Origin: Burkholderia ubonensis subsp. mesacidophila
GTDB lineage: Bacteria; Pseudomonadota; Gammaproteobacteria; Burkholderiales; Burkholderiaceae
DNA length: 64,000 nt
Direction of reading: 5' to 3'
Assembly (NCBI RefSeq): GCF_002097715.1
Contig: NZ_CP020738.1
Span: forward strand, 2,852,001-2,916,000
Position numbers and translations under genes: made by a program. Within the stretch, counting starts at the first letter, position 1. Every line of letters begins with the position of its first letter. A model generated the notes under the pieces. It saw only the letters and a program-made list of their open reading frames with translations, made no database searches and was not told where the DNA came from. Below are positions 1 through 8,618 of this stretch, piece by piece.

Positions 1-1
1 G

Positions 2-1183
2 AACCTGACGGCGGACCGGCAGGCCGCCGCGGCACCGATGCGCGGCGAACCGGCGAGCAGCGTGCCCGACGCGTTGTACGCGTCGAAGGGCGGGCTCGGC
101 TATGCGCAGTTCTGCATCGGCTGCCATCAGGCCGACGGCGGCGGGTTCTCGCCGGTGTTTCCGCCGTTGTCCCGCAATCCCGCGGTGCTGTCGAAGGATC
201 CGGCCTCGCTGATTCACGTCGTGCTGACTGGATGGACATCGCCACGGACCGGCGCCCATCCGCGCGTCTATACGATGCCGGCGTTCAACCCGCTCTCGAA
301 CCAGGAGCTGGCCGAGATCCTGACGTTCGTGCGTTCCGCATGGGGCGGCCGCGAGGATCCGATCCTCGCGTCGGACGTCGCCAAGATGCGCCGGACGCTG
401 GCCATCGGCAACGGCGATGCGTCCTCGTTCCCTACCCCGCGTTTCGCGACGCTGCCCGACCAGCCGAATGCCGCGCAACTGATCCGGGGGATGCGCCTGA
501 ATCTCGACACGAAAGCGCTGCTGCCGAACCACGTCGGCGCGTCGCTCAACTGCGCGAGCTGCCACCTGAACAGCGGCACCGTCGCGCTCGCGTCGCCGTA
601 CCTCGGCCTGTCCGCCCAGTTCCCGAGCTATGCGCCGCGCGCCGGCAAGGTGCTGTCGCTGGCGGATCGCATCAACGGCTGTTTCCGGCGCTCGATGAAC
701 GGCACGCCGCTGCCGGTCGATTCGGACGACATGAAGGCGATGGTCGCGTACTTCGACTGGATGCAGGCCGGCGCGCACCCGAAGGACAAGCTTCCGGGGC
801 GCGGGGTCGGCAAGATCGACACCGCGCTGAAACCCGACCTGACGCACGGCAAGGCGCTGTACGCCGCGCAATGCGCGTCCTGCCACGGCGCGGACGGCGC
901 CGGGACGCGGCGCGCCGACGGCACGCCGATCTATCCGCCGCTGTGGGGCGACCAGTCGTTCAACATCGGGGCCGGCATGGCGCGCCTTTACACCGCCGCG
1001 GCGTTCGTGAAGAACAACATGTCGATCGGGTCGCACAATCGCTTCCCGCTCGGACAAGGCGGGCTGAGCGACCAGGACGCGGTCGACGTCGCCGCGTGGT
1101 TCACGACGCGGCCGCGCCCGGATTTCCCGGACAAGATCCACGACTGGCCGAAAGGCGGCAAACCCAAGGATGCGCGGTATTGA
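2..1183 (+). CDS. Multi-heme cytochrome c: alcohol-dehydrogenase-type heme domain fused to a TsdA-like diheme domain (5' partial)
   Basis: The reading frame is open to the left window edge, so the N-terminus, including any signal peptide and further hemes, is missing. Three CXXCH heme sites are visible: CIGCH at 113-127, CASCH at 551-565 and CASCH at 872-886. The first sits in a domain resembling the last heme domain of membrane alcohol/gluconate dehydrogenase cytochrome subunits (PPLSRNPAV, MPAFNPLS). The second and third form a unit resembling thiosulfate dehydrogenase TsdA: a Cys lies exactly 39 residues after the first heme His, in an INGCFRRSMNG motif. The likely role is periplasmic electron transfer, possibly thiosulfate/tetrathionate chemistry. 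The domain fusion is unusual, and the partner enzyme probably lies upstream of the window. The product is certainly cytochrome c; the substrate is inferred. Confidence 0.8.
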   Translation, partial: NLTADRQAAAAPMRGEPASSVPDALYASKGGLGYAQFCIGCHQADGGGFSPVFPPLSRNPAVLSKDPASLIHVVLTGWTSPRTGAHPRVYTMPAFNPLSNQELAEILTFVRSAWGGREDPILASDVAKMRRTLAIGNGDASSFPTPRFATLPDQPNAAQLIRGMRLNLDTKALLPNHVGASLNCASCHLNSGTVALASPYLGLSAQFPSYAPRAGKVLSLADRINGCFRRSMNGTPLPVDSDDMKAMVAYFDWMQAGAHPKDKLPGRGVGKIDTALKPDLTHGKALYAAQCASCHGADGAGTRRADGTPIYPPLWGDQSFNIGAGMARLYTAAAFVKNNMSIGSHNRFPLGQGGLSDQDAVDVAAWFTTRPRPDFPDKIHDWPKGGKPKDARY

Positions 1184-1342
1184 CCGGTTTCGACGGCGCG
1201 GTGTCGACGGCGGCGGGCCGGCGGGCGCTTGATCGCTTCCGTCACCTTTTCGTCAGCGGGTGTAACCTGACGTAACCTAACCCAGCGGAGGCTTCAGGCA
1301 GACTGTCCGCAGTCCATCGCCCCGTCTGCCGCCCGACCGACC

Positions 1343-2032
1343 ATGTCCGCCGCCTACGAGTACGCTGCCGGCCTGCTCCGTACGCTCTACGACCGCCACA
1401 TCGACGGCGGAGCGGTGCTCGACGCCGCCGCCTTTCCGGACGCCGAGCGCTTCGTTCGCGCGTGGCCGGCCATCCGCGCGGAAGCGCTCGCGGTCGCGCG
1501 CGACCTGCCGCGCATCCCGCGCTTTCACGAGATCATGCGCGAGCAGCGCGACATCTCCGCGAACGACGCGCGCGACTGGCGGATGTTCATCATGCAGGCC
1601 TACGGGCAGCCGTTTCCGCGCAACCTGTCGCGCTGCCCGACGGTCGCGTCGCTGGTCGCCACGTCGCCGGACGTGCTGTCCGCGTCGCTGTCGTTCCTCG
1701 CGCCCGGCAAGCACATCCCGCCGCACCGCGGCCCGTTTCGCGGCATCCTGCGCGGTTATCTCGTGCTGAAGATGCCCAGGCGCGCGGACGGCTCGCCCGC
1801 CGCGGTGCTGAAGGTCGATGGCCGCGAATACCGTCTCGACGAAGGCCGATTCCTGCTGTGGGACGACACGTTCGAGCACGAGGTGTGGAACGACAGCGGC
1901 GAGGTGCGGATCGTGCTGCTGCTCGACATCCGCCGGCGCGGGATGCCGCGCGGGCTGACGTGGCTGTCGAATGCGGTGATCGGGGTCGTGCGGCTCGGGA
2001 TACGGATACGGGGCGGGTCGATTCCGGTCTAG
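1343..2032 (+). CDS. Aspartyl/asparaginyl beta-hydroxylase family protein (LpxO-like)
   Basis: This 229-residue protein matches the Asp/Asn beta-hydroxylase family of Fe(II)/2-oxoglutarate dioxygenases, which includes the lipid A 2-hydroxylase LpxO. The double-stranded beta-helix core carries HIPPHRGPF (His128 region) and FEHEVWND (His179), the usual iron ligands, followed by an arginine in the 2-oxoglutarate-binding region (GEVRIVLL). The C-terminus has a hydrophobic stretch (SNAVIGVVRLGI) that could contact the membrane. The preceding cytochrome gene ends 159 bases upstream, and the convergent LysR gene ends at 2029, so the two stops overlap. The substrate, protein or lipid A, cannot be decided from sequence. 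Confidence 0.85.
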   Translation: MSAAYEYAAGLLRTLYDRHIDGGAVLDAAAFPDAERFVRAWPAIRAEALAVARDLPRIPRFHEIMREQRDISANDARDWRMFIMQAYGQPFPRNLSRCPTVASLVATSPDVLSASLSFLAPGKHIPPHRGPFRGILRGYLVLKMPRRADGSPAAVLKVDGREYRLDEGRFLLWDDTFEHEVWNDSGEVRIVLLLDIRRRGMPRGLTWLSNAVIGVVRLGIRIRGGSIPV

Positions 2033-2994
2033 CGGCGGCAACACGCATCGGTGCTTCGCGCGCCATGCGCCGGCGAACCGCGTCGCGTCATCCGCCCGAT
2101 CGCCGCGTGCGTCTGCGCGAGTTCGTCGTCCAGCCAGTCGAGAAACTGCCTGACCCGCGGCTGCCGCTCGCGCCCCGGCCGGCACAGCGCGACATAGCGC
2201 GTGCCCGCGAGCCGCACCGACGGCTCGATCGGCGTCAGCGCGCCCCGTTCGACGTGCTCGGCCACCAGTACCGAACTGGCGAGCACGACACCCTGCCCGT
2301 GCAGCACGGCCTGCAACGCGTAGTGTTCGTCGTCGTAATGCCGGAATACCGCGCGCTGCAGCCACTCGGTCCTGCCGGCCGCCCGGCACCACGACGGCCA
2401 GTCGACCGGCAGCGGCACGGCGCTCTCCCAGGCGATCTCGATCAGGTCCAGCCGCCCATCCGGGCGGTTCGCGTCGAAGCCGCGCGCCGCATATGCGCCG
2501 AAATACTCGTCGATCAGTTCGTGCTGGAACAGCGCCGGGAAGTCGCGCGCGCTCGCGCGGATCGCGAGGTCCACGCGCGCGTCGCGTTCGAGATCGACGA
2601 GCGCGTTGCCGGTCTCGACCTTGATGTGCAGCGGCGGATCGGCCTGCTGGAAGCGGCCGAGACGCGGAATTAGCCACATCGACGCAAACGCGGGTGTCGT
2701 GGTCAGCACGAGCGTGCGCTCGGCCGGCTCGGGCCGCACCGCGTCGAGCCCGCGGCTCAGCGCGAGGAGCGCGTCGTGGCACGCGCGGAACAAGCGCTCG
2801 CCGTCGCCGGTCAGCCGCACGCCGCCCGGGTCGCGCTCGAACAGCAGCACGCCGAGCCGGCTTTCAAGCGACTTGATCTGGTGCGACACCGCGGCGGGCG
2901 TCACCGACAGCTCCTGCGCGGCGGCCTTGAACGTGCCGAGGCGCGCCGACGATTCGAATACACGCAACGCGGTCAGGGGAATTTTCGAGAACAC
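2029..2994 (-). CDS. LysR-family transcriptional regulator (GcvA-like)
   Basis: The protein has 321 residues and starts at a GTG codon. The N-terminal winged helix-turn-helix (about residues 5-64, with the typical LysR TPAAVSHQIKSLE recognition region) is followed by a LysR substrate-binding domain. The PLTALRVFESSARLGTFKAAAQEL opening is typical of the GcvA branch. The gene is divergent from the PACE efflux gene across a 148-base spacer that contains an imperfect inverted repeat. This layout is standard for LysR-controlled efflux pumps, so it probably activates its neighbour in response to a small ligand. The ligand is unknown. Confidence 0.9.
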   Translation of the reverse strand: MFSKIPLTALRVFESSARLGTFKAAAQELSVTPAAVSHQIKSLESRLGVLLFERDPGGVRLTGDGERLFRACHDALLALSRGLDAVRPEPAERTLVLTTTPAFASMWLIPRLGRFQQADPPLHIKVETGNALVDLERDARVDLAIRASARDFPALFQHELIDEYFGAYAARGFDANRPDGRLDLIEIAWESAVPLPVDWPSWCRAAGRTEWLQRAVFRHYDDEHYALQAVLHGQGVVLASSVLVAEHVERGALTPIEPSVRLAGTRYVALCRPGRERQPRVRQFLDWLDDELAQTHAAIGRMTRRGSPAHGARSTDACCRR

Positions 2995-3026
2995 GGGCTG
3001 GGCAAGCCGGACGCGATCCGGGTTGA

Positions 3027-3063
3027 GTTCGATTCAATCCGGTTGAGATTAGGTGAATTGAAC
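3027..3063. promoter_or_regulatory. Inverted repeat in the LysR-PACE divergent promoter
   Basis: GTTCGATTCA at 3027-3036 pairs with TGAATTGAAC at 3054-3063, with 9 of 10 positions complementary and a 17-base spacer. It sits between the two divergent start codons, where a LysR-type dimer or tetramer would bind. Function is inferred from position and symmetry. Confidence 0.4.
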
Positions 3064-3142
3064 CCGGCGCGCAACGCGCCTAGTCTGGCGAGGCGTCGCG
3101 GCATCGTGCCGCGCCACCTTTTCGTCGGAACGGAGACGCATC

Positions 3143-3568
3143 GTGCAAGGCCTACCCCGCAAGATCACGCAGGCAATCCTCTACGAGGCGATCGCTATCG
3201 CCTGCATCTCGCCCGCGATTGCCGCGCTCTTCGGGCAAGGCCTCGTTTACTCAGGCGCGCTGTCGGCAACGATGTCCGCAATCGCGCTGCTGTGGAACAT
3301 GGTCTACAACACGCTGTTCGAACGGTGGGAAGCGACGCGCCTGCAGCGCACCCGGACGCTCGGGCGCCGCATCATTCATGCGTGCGGATTCGAAGGCGGG
3401 CTGATCTTCATCCTGGTGCCGGTCGTCGCGTGGTGGCTGAAGATCTCGTGGCTAGACGCGTTCCTCGTCGACCTCGGGCTGTTTGCGTTCTTCTTCTGCT
3501 ATGCGTTCGTGTTCCAGTGGGCGTTCGACCGCGTGTTCGACGTGCCGGCTGCGACGAAGCAGCTGTGA
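3143..3568 (+). CDS. PACE family proton-coupled multidrug efflux transporter
   Basis: The protein has 141 residues, starting at GTG with a GGAG ribosome site 8 bases upstream. It consists of two bacterial-transmembrane-pair repeats giving four predicted helices, the PACE (AceI-like) architecture. The glutamate conserved in AceI (Glu15) is present at the same position, in ILYEAIAI. Members export biocides such as chlorhexidine and short-chain diamines across the inner membrane. Divergent transcription from a LysR gene is the usual PACE layout. Family assignment is secure; the substrate is not. Confidence 0.92.
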   Translation: MQGLPRKITQAILYEAIAIACISPAIAALFGQGLVYSGALSATMSAIALLWNMVYNTLFERWEATRLQRTRTLGRRIIHACGFEGGLIFILVPVVAWWLKISWLDAFLVDLGLFAFFFCYAFVFQWAFDRVFDVPAATKQL

Positions 3569-3648
3569 GGTGAACACGATTGTGCGCGAGCTTCCCAAGC
3601 ATGCTCGTATGTGGTCACAAATCGGGTTGCAGCGGCGTACCGCCAAGA

Positions 3649-4059
3649 CTATTCGCCGGTACAACACTTGTTCGGGCAATCTGGTTCGAATGAAATCTCG
3701 ACACGCCGTCCATTATCAACGTCTCGATGCGTATAGACACGCACGCTCGTTTTCACATTTCCACGTAGAAACCTGAACTGTTCAAGCAGTGCCTTTCCGG
3801 CCTCCAGACGCAACTTGGCAAGTTCCTGTGGACGACGCTCGTCTTCTTCGGCGTGGCCACTGACCAGCGTCACTTCCTTGGTCTTATGGTTAGCGTAAGC
3901 AATATTCTTATCAATCACCCAGCTCGCGAGTCGAATGATTTCGTCGCCCGGCACGTTCGCACTATTTCTCGGAAAATAGATATCAAAATTCTCACTCGCA
4001 GTGCACGCAAACGAGGAGCCATAACCAAGGAGGCACAGGACGACAATTATTTTATTCAT
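3649..4059 (-). CDS. Small exported OmpA-like protein, putative immunity partner of the M35 peptidase
   Basis: The start at 4059 was chosen because it begins a signal peptide (MNKIIVVLCLLGYGSSFA) and overlaps the upstream metallopeptidase gene by 8 bases, implying translational coupling. The 136-residue product has a region weakly resembling the OmpA peptidoglycan-binding domain (VTLVSGHAEED, an alpha-helical LAKLRLEAG stretch, NGRRVEISFEPD). It ends in a Cys-rich tail (CPNKCC). No convincing lipobox is present. The position after a putative type VI effector suggests a periplasmic immunity protein, but this is inference. The region is clearly AT-richer than the chromosome average. Confidence 0.6.
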   Translation of the reverse strand: MNKIIVVLCLLGYGSSFACTASENFDIYFPRNSANVPGDEIIRLASWVIDKNIAYANHKTKEVTLVSGHAEEDERRPQELAKLRLEAGKALLEQFRFLRGNVKTSVRVYTHRDVDNGRRVEISFEPDCPNKCCTGE

Positions 4060-4720
4060 TATAGATAACATACCCAGCCACACTATCTGCGTTATTAATA
4101 GCAAGATCGGGATCCTCCGAACCAAAATTTACACACTCATTCATATAGTATCGATGATCCTTCGTGCCCATGGTGTCGCGAAAATGACTGACCTCATGAA
4201 TCAACGTCGAAACAATCGAATCCTTTTCCCACGAAAAATCGCGCATTGTACAAAAATCCGGATGGATTGCAATCGTATGAGTCGCAGTATCGGGAGCACA
4301 AACAGATGCCACAACGCCTGATGTGTTGGGATTGGGAACGCAACCTATGTAAGCGTATCGCCCACTGTCCCAGCGGGTGAAGTTGAATCCCGTCAACTCC
4401 TTCAACGCACCAACAATTGCAGTTAGACCATGAGTCAATCTGATTCGCGTACCTTCGTCACTTCTACCAAACCACTGCTGCACTCGAGTCTTATCACGAG
4501 CAGACCATCGACGCAGATCTTCGAGCCTAATTTCGACGAGCGAGACAGCTTTATCTCGCATTTTCAGAACCATTTCCCTGAATTGTCTGTTCGTCATATT
4601 TTCACATATCCGTTCAGTATTAATCAATACAGTTACAACCGAACCCGGATTTGTGTTAGTCACAGCACCAGAATGGACAAGAAACCATTCACCATCATCG
4701 TTGACATCAAATTCTTCCAT
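4052..4720 (-). CDS. M35-type (aspzincin) zinc metallopeptidase, putative type VI effector
   Basis: The protein has 222 residues. HEVSH at 175-179 followed by GTKDHRY at 185-191 matches the aspzincin signature HExxH plus GTxDxxY seen in deuterolysin and peptidyl-Lys metalloendopeptidases, with Asp188 as the expected third zinc ligand. No signal peptide is evident, which fits delivery by a secretion machine. The gene lies 111 bases downstream of a PAAR gene and overlaps the next gene by 8 bases. Its AT-rich codon use contrasts with its neighbours, suggesting acquisition. I infer that it is a PAAR-delivered antibacterial or anti-eukaryotic protease; the protein target is unknown. Confidence 0.75.
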   Translation of the reverse strand: MEEFDVNDDGEWFLVHSGAVTNTNPGSVVTVLINTERICENMTNRQFREMVLKMRDKAVSLVEIRLEDLRRWSARDKTRVQQWFGRSDEGTRIRLTHGLTAIVGALKELTGFNFTRWDSGRYAYIGCVPNPNTSGVVASVCAPDTATHTIAIHPDFCTMRDFSWEKDSIVSTLIHEVSHFRDTMGTKDHRYYMNECVNFGSEDPDLAINNADSVAGYVIYNE

Positions 4721-4831
4721 TTATCCAACTCCACGACCCCATTAACTCTCAAAGGCATGACCCGACCAACGTCAATTCATTACGCCGCCATGTTTAGCGC
4801 GAAATCAACAATAGCCACACGCGCCGAACAG

Positions 4832-5380
4832 TTACGTTTCCAGCGAGATCTCGACTTGTAGCGTTTCCGCACTGCCTGTCTCCACACGTTGCGTGTGACC
4901 GGATGAGTCTGTGACGCCGCTGAAAATTCGCCCCGATGCAGTCCGTATGCGATATCGGATGCCGGATAGTGGTCGCCCCCTATCGGCATCGCTCAGAAAA
5001 TATCGCTCGCCGTATTCGACGCCATTTACCGACGCAGAACGGAAATCGCTTTTCCTTTGCCCCGTCAACCCCGCAACCTGCTCAGCCGTGAAGGACATGC
5101 TCATGCCACGCTCGGCATAAAAGACGGGCGACGGATTACAACCACAGACGTTGATGTCGCCGCTCAGTGCCCAAGGTTCGCCATTTGACCCGGTACCAGG
5201 CCAGCGCGGTCCATTCGGTGCGATAAACCCTTCCTGCTTGCAGGCTGTGCAGTAGGTTTTCATGTAAAGCGTCGCGATCTGCACGCATGGCGGCGGATCG
5301 GAACAGGTGACGTCCACCAATCCTTCCGTGATCGTCGCGCTGCCGCCACGATCGCCCTTGGCAAGGAAATAGCGAATCAT
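4832..5380 (-). CDS. PAAR-domain protein (type VI secretion spike tip/adaptor)
   Basis: The protein has 182 residues. The N-terminal part (about 1-110) is a PAAR-type module beginning MIRYFLAKGDRGGSATITEG with paired Cys (CTAC, CGC). It is followed by a linker and a C-terminal module (GIRYRI, GVTDSSGHT, LQVEISLE) common behind PAAR domains in Burkholderia. PAAR proteins sharpen the VgrG spike and carry effectors. The ATG overlaps the stop of the upstream double-PAAR gene by ATGA, so the two are translationally coupled. The likely cargo is the metallopeptidase encoded next. Confidence 0.75.
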   Translation of the reverse strand: MIRYFLAKGDRGGSATITEGLVDVTCSDPPPCVQIATLYMKTYCTACKQEGFIAPNGPRWPGTGSNGEPWALSGDINVCGCNPSPVFYAERGMSMSFTAEQVAGLTGQRKSDFRSASVNGVEYGERYFLSDADRGRPLSGIRYRIRTASGRIFSGVTDSSGHTQRVETGSAETLQVEISLET

Positions 5381-6055
5381 GAGCCCTCCCCTTGGCGCAC
5401 AACAGTCGAACGCTTCACCACCGCAAAGGTGCAGGCGGATACAAGCCCTTCGCGCTCCGGGCTGTCGGTAACGGCGTCGCCGTTGTCCAACTCGCTACCG
5501 ACGAAAGCCAGCGGCTCGAAGTCTCCGTTATCCGCCAGCCCAAGGCCGCTTACGATTCGTGCGATTGAGCCGTCTGCATAGTGAACCTGATTACCCACGA
5601 CGCCAGCCATGCCGAGCCGAATACCTGTATCCCACTTGCCGGTAAGCCTTACGTAGCACGCCACCGCGCGCGGTCGTTGCCCCTCGTACCGCCAGCCGAT
5701 AGCGCGGCGGCGAAGGTGGCGGCACATAAGCCGCGTCGAACAATCCCTCGACTGTTTCGGCAGCCTGAACAGAAATTCCCCATAACCGCTGAAGCGTTTC
5801 GACGATAAGGTCGCCGTTGCTCAATCGGCTGCCCACTAGTGCAAACGGCTTGTTGCCGGAAACCGCGTAATTGCCCGCACCGTCCGTAATAATGGCCTCG
5901 CTGCCGTCCTCGCAGGTCACGACATCGCCAACGCGGACAACGGCAAGCCCGGCGATAGCCAGGCTACTGGTTGCCTTGGTCACTCGACCGCCGCGTTCTG
6001 TGAGTGCGCCAATGGTGGCGAAGGGGTAAGTCGATACCGTCTGCTCGTTCTTCAT
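5377..6055 (-). pseudogene. Double PAAR-like protein gene, interrupted by a single-base frameshift
   Basis: Translation starts at ATG 6055, with an AGGAAA ribosome site 8 bases upstream. It encodes one PAAR-like repeat (IGALTERGGRV, VVRVGDVVTCEDGS, GSRLSNGD). The same frame then degenerates after VLRKA and stops at 5591. The second repeat (VHYADGSIARIVSG, GSELDNGD) continues in the +1 frame to a stop at 5377. Removing one T from the TT complementary to 5644-5645 restores VLRKATGKWDTGIRLG and joins the frames into about 226 residues. This is either a real disruption or a sequencing error. The downstream PAAR gene is intact and coupled to the end of this one. Confidence 0.7.
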
Positions 6056-6364
6056 CCGGATTTCCTTTCTCGACGAATTGATGAGGATTGCTTCACACAA
6101 AATTTGCGCGAACGAGAACGAAGAATCAATCTGACGAATACGAAATTCGCAGCACTAATTTTTAATGACCTTTTCAGCCAGCATGCGATCTTGGTCTTAC
6201 GCGTGAGCTGCGAGGTGTTAGCGGCCGTTGAGTCTTTGTCCGACAACGTCGTGGTCGCGCCTAAAAGGAAGCGAAACGTTCAGGACGATACAGGATTCCG
6301 ACTACTGAACCAGCGTGCGCAATTTGCGAATGGAAATCGCGCCAAGATCCCCCAAAAAGCAAAA

Positions 6365-6393
6365 CGGCCTTCCCGCCGCGAGCGAGAAGGCCG
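6365..6393 (-). terminator. Rho-independent terminator of the choX operon
   Basis: CGGCCTTC at 6365-6372 pairs with GAAGGCCG at 6386-6393. Read on the minus strand, the hairpin is followed by a T-rich run (complement of 6353-6364). It lies just past the choX stop. The rest of 6056-6433 is AT-rich and shows no convincing gene; part of it must hold the PAAR cassette promoter. Confidence 0.8.
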
Positions 6394-6433
6394 CCACCGA
6401 TACGCGCGCCGATCGCGCGCACCGCCCGTTACG

Positions 6434-7384
6434 TCAGTGAATCCCGAGATACGCCTTCACCGCCGGCAACCCCGGCTTCCCGTCGATCGTCGTCACCCCC
6501 GCGAGCCACTTGTCGAGCGACTGCGGGTTCGCCTTCAGCCATGCGGCCGCGGCCTTGTTCGGGTCCTCCTTGTTCATGATCGGCATCATTACGTGGTTCT
6601 CGATCGCCGTCGTGAACTGCAGGTTCGACACGAACTTCGCGACGTTCGGGCAGCGCTGCGCGTAGTCGGGCGGCGTCGCCGTCAGCACCTTCGCCTCGCC
6701 GTAGTTCGGCCCGAACACGTCGTCGCCGCCGGTCAGGTAGTCGATCTTCATCTGCACGTTCATCGGATGCGGCTCCCAGCCGAGGAACACGATCCACTGC
6801 TTGTCGCGGATCGCGCGGTTCACCTCGACCAGCATCCCGGCCTCGCTCGACTCGACCAGCTTGAACTTGCCGAGCCCGAACTGGTTGCCGTCGATCATCT
6901 TCTTGATCAGCGCGTTGCCGTCGTTGCCGGGCTCGATCCCGTAGACCTTGCCGTTCAGCTTGTCCGCGAACTTCTGGATGTCCGCGAACGACTTCAGGCC
7001 GCCCTGGTACACGTAGTCGGGCACCGCGAGCGTGTATTTCGCGCCGGTCAGGTTCGGCGTCGCGAGCACCTTGATCGTGCCGGCCTTCGTGAACGGCTGG
7101 ATGATCGGGTCCATCGTCGGCGACCAGTAGCCGAGGAACACGTCGATCTGCTTGCTCTTGATCCCCGCGAACGTGATCGGCACCGATGCGATCGTCTTGG
7201 TCGGCGCATAGCCGAGGCCCTGCAGCATCGTCGATGCGAGGCCGGTCGTCGCGGCGATGTCGGACCAGCCGACGTCCGCGAAGCGCACGGCCTTGCACAC
7301 CGGCGGATCGGCCGCATACACAGCCGTTGCCGGCGCGGCGGCAATCCCGACACCACATGCCGCTGCGATCAGTAGTCGCTTCAT
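6434..7384 (-). CDS. choX: Choline/betaine ABC transporter periplasmic binding protein
   Basis: The protein has 316 residues. It starts at ATG 7384 with a GAGGAG ribosome site and a clear signal peptide ending in VYAADPP. It matches OpuAC/ProX-type quaternary-ammonium binding proteins of the ChoX kind. Aromatic residues expected to form the cation-binding cage are present in VGWSDIA, FLGYWSP and FLGWEPHPM. It should capture choline in the periplasm for ChoW/ChoV. It is the last gene of a same-strand cluster and is separated from choVW by a regulator gene, an order worth noting. A terminator follows. Confidence 0.88.
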   Translation of the reverse strand: MKRLLIAAACGVGIAAAPATAVYAADPPVCKAVRFADVGWSDIAATTGLASTMLQGLGYAPTKTIASVPITFAGIKSKQIDVFLGYWSPTMDPIIQPFTKAGTIKVLATPNLTGAKYTLAVPDYVYQGGLKSFADIQKFADKLNGKVYGIEPGNDGNALIKKMIDGNQFGLGKFKLVESSEAGMLVEVNRAIRDKQWIVFLGWEPHPMNVQMKIDYLTGGDDVFGPNYGEAKVLTATPPDYAQRCPNVAKFVSNLQFTTAIENHVMMPIMNKEDPNKAAAAWLKANPQSLDKWLAGVTTIDGKPGLPAVKAYLGIH

Positions 7385-7491
7385 CCTTCTTCTCCTCAAA
7401 GTGTTGTCGTTCGCATGAAATCCGGGATCGTGGATCAAAGCCGTGCGCTGCGATCCCGGCAGCGGCACGGACCGTAAGAAATCGGCTCCGC

Positions 7492-8496
7492 TCAGCGCCC
7501 AGGCAGCCGGCGTTCGACACTCGGCGCATGACCGAACTGCGCGCGGTATGCCTTGCTGAAATGGCACGGCGAATGGAACCCGCAAACCGTCGTCACGCGC
7601 GCGATCGACGCGTCGGTCGTGCGCAGCAGGTCGCGCGCGCGCTTCAGGCGCAGCGTCAGGTAATAGTGGGTCGGCGACACGTTCAGGTAGACCTTGAACA
7701 TCCGCTGCAGATGCCGCTGCGACAGCCGCACGAGCCGCGCGAGCTCGTCGAGCGACAGCGGCTCCTCGATGTTCGCCTCCATCAGCCGCACGACCTCGAT
7801 CAGCTCCGCGCGCGAGAAGCCGACGCGCGCGTCGACCGGAATCGGCTGCGGATCGGTCGCGCTGCGGATGCGCTCGAGGATAAACTGCTCGGACACCTGC
7901 GCGGCGAGCTGCTGCCCGAAGCGCGCGCCGACGAGGTTCAGCATCAGGTCGAGCGGCGCGGTGCCGCCGGTGCAGGTCAGGCGGTCGCGATCGACGACGA
8001 ACAGCTCGTCGGCGAAACGCACCTGCGGGAACTCCGCATGCAGCGACGACAGGTTTTCCCAATGGACGGTGCAGCGGTAGCCGTCGAGCAGCCCGCTCGA
8101 CATCAGCGCATACGCGCCGGTGCAGATGCCGCCGAGCGGCAGGCCGCGCTCGGCGAGCCCGCCGAGCGTCGCGCGCGCGTCCTCGTCGACCACGTCGCGG
8201 ATGCGGATGCCGCCGCAGACGATCATCACGTCGGGCAAGCGTTCCGGGTCGAGCGCCTGCGTCGGCCGCACCGCGATGCCGTTGCTCGCGTGCACCGGCG
8301 CGCCATCGAGCGAATAGATCGACCACCGGTAGTGATCGGCGCGCCCGACGTAGTTCGCCATGCGCAGGACTTCGACCGCGCTCGAGAACGCGATCATCGA
8401 GAAATTCGGCAGCGTCAGGAAGCCGAAATGCGCGAGGGACGAAACCGGTGAAACGCAGGCGGCGGGCGCAAAAGCGGCAGCGGCGGCGGACGTCAC
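7492..8496 (-). CDS. GlxA/GbdR-type AraC-family regulator
   Basis: The protein has 334 residues and starts at GTG 8496 with an AGGAGAG ribosome site. Residues about 20-195 form a DJ-1/PfpI (class I glutamine amidotransferase-like) sensor domain with the CTGAYAL elbow. The C-terminal 100 residues are an AraC helix-turn-helix pair (LSLDELARLVRLSQRHLQRMF, ARVTTVCGFHSPCHFSKAYR). This architecture is that of GbdR, the activator of betaine/choline catabolism, and location between choW and choX supports that role. It probably senses glycine betaine or dimethylglycine and controls the flanking transporter genes. Confidence 0.88.
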   Translation of the reverse strand: MTSAAAAAFAPAACVSPVSSLAHFGFLTLPNFSMIAFSSAVEVLRMANYVGRADHYRWSIYSLDGAPVHASNGIAVRPTQALDPERLPDVMIVCGGIRIRDVVDEDARATLGGLAERGLPLGGICTGAYALMSSGLLDGYRCTVHWENLSSLHAEFPQVRFADELFVVDRDRLTCTGGTAPLDLMLNLVGARFGQQLAAQVSEQFILERIRSATDPQPIPVDARVGFSRAELIEVVRLMEANIEEPLSLDELARLVRLSQRHLQRMFKVYLNVSPTHYYLTLRLKRARDLLRTTDASIARVTTVCGFHSPCHFSKAYRAQFGHAPSVERRLPGR

Positions 8497-8618
8497 ATCG
8501 CTCTCCTAACAAGCAGGTTGCAGGCGGTCAGCCCCGCGGCCGATGCCGCGAAAAGCCGGTGCTGGAACGGAGAAGGCGGCCGGACAAGGACAACGACAAG
8601 TCGCCGGCCGCCGGTCGG

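Noticed and set aside
6052..6246. 64-residue minus-strand frame upstream of the double PAAR gene
   Set aside because: No ribosome site, overlaps the probable promoter and start of the PAAR gene, and has no recognisable features.
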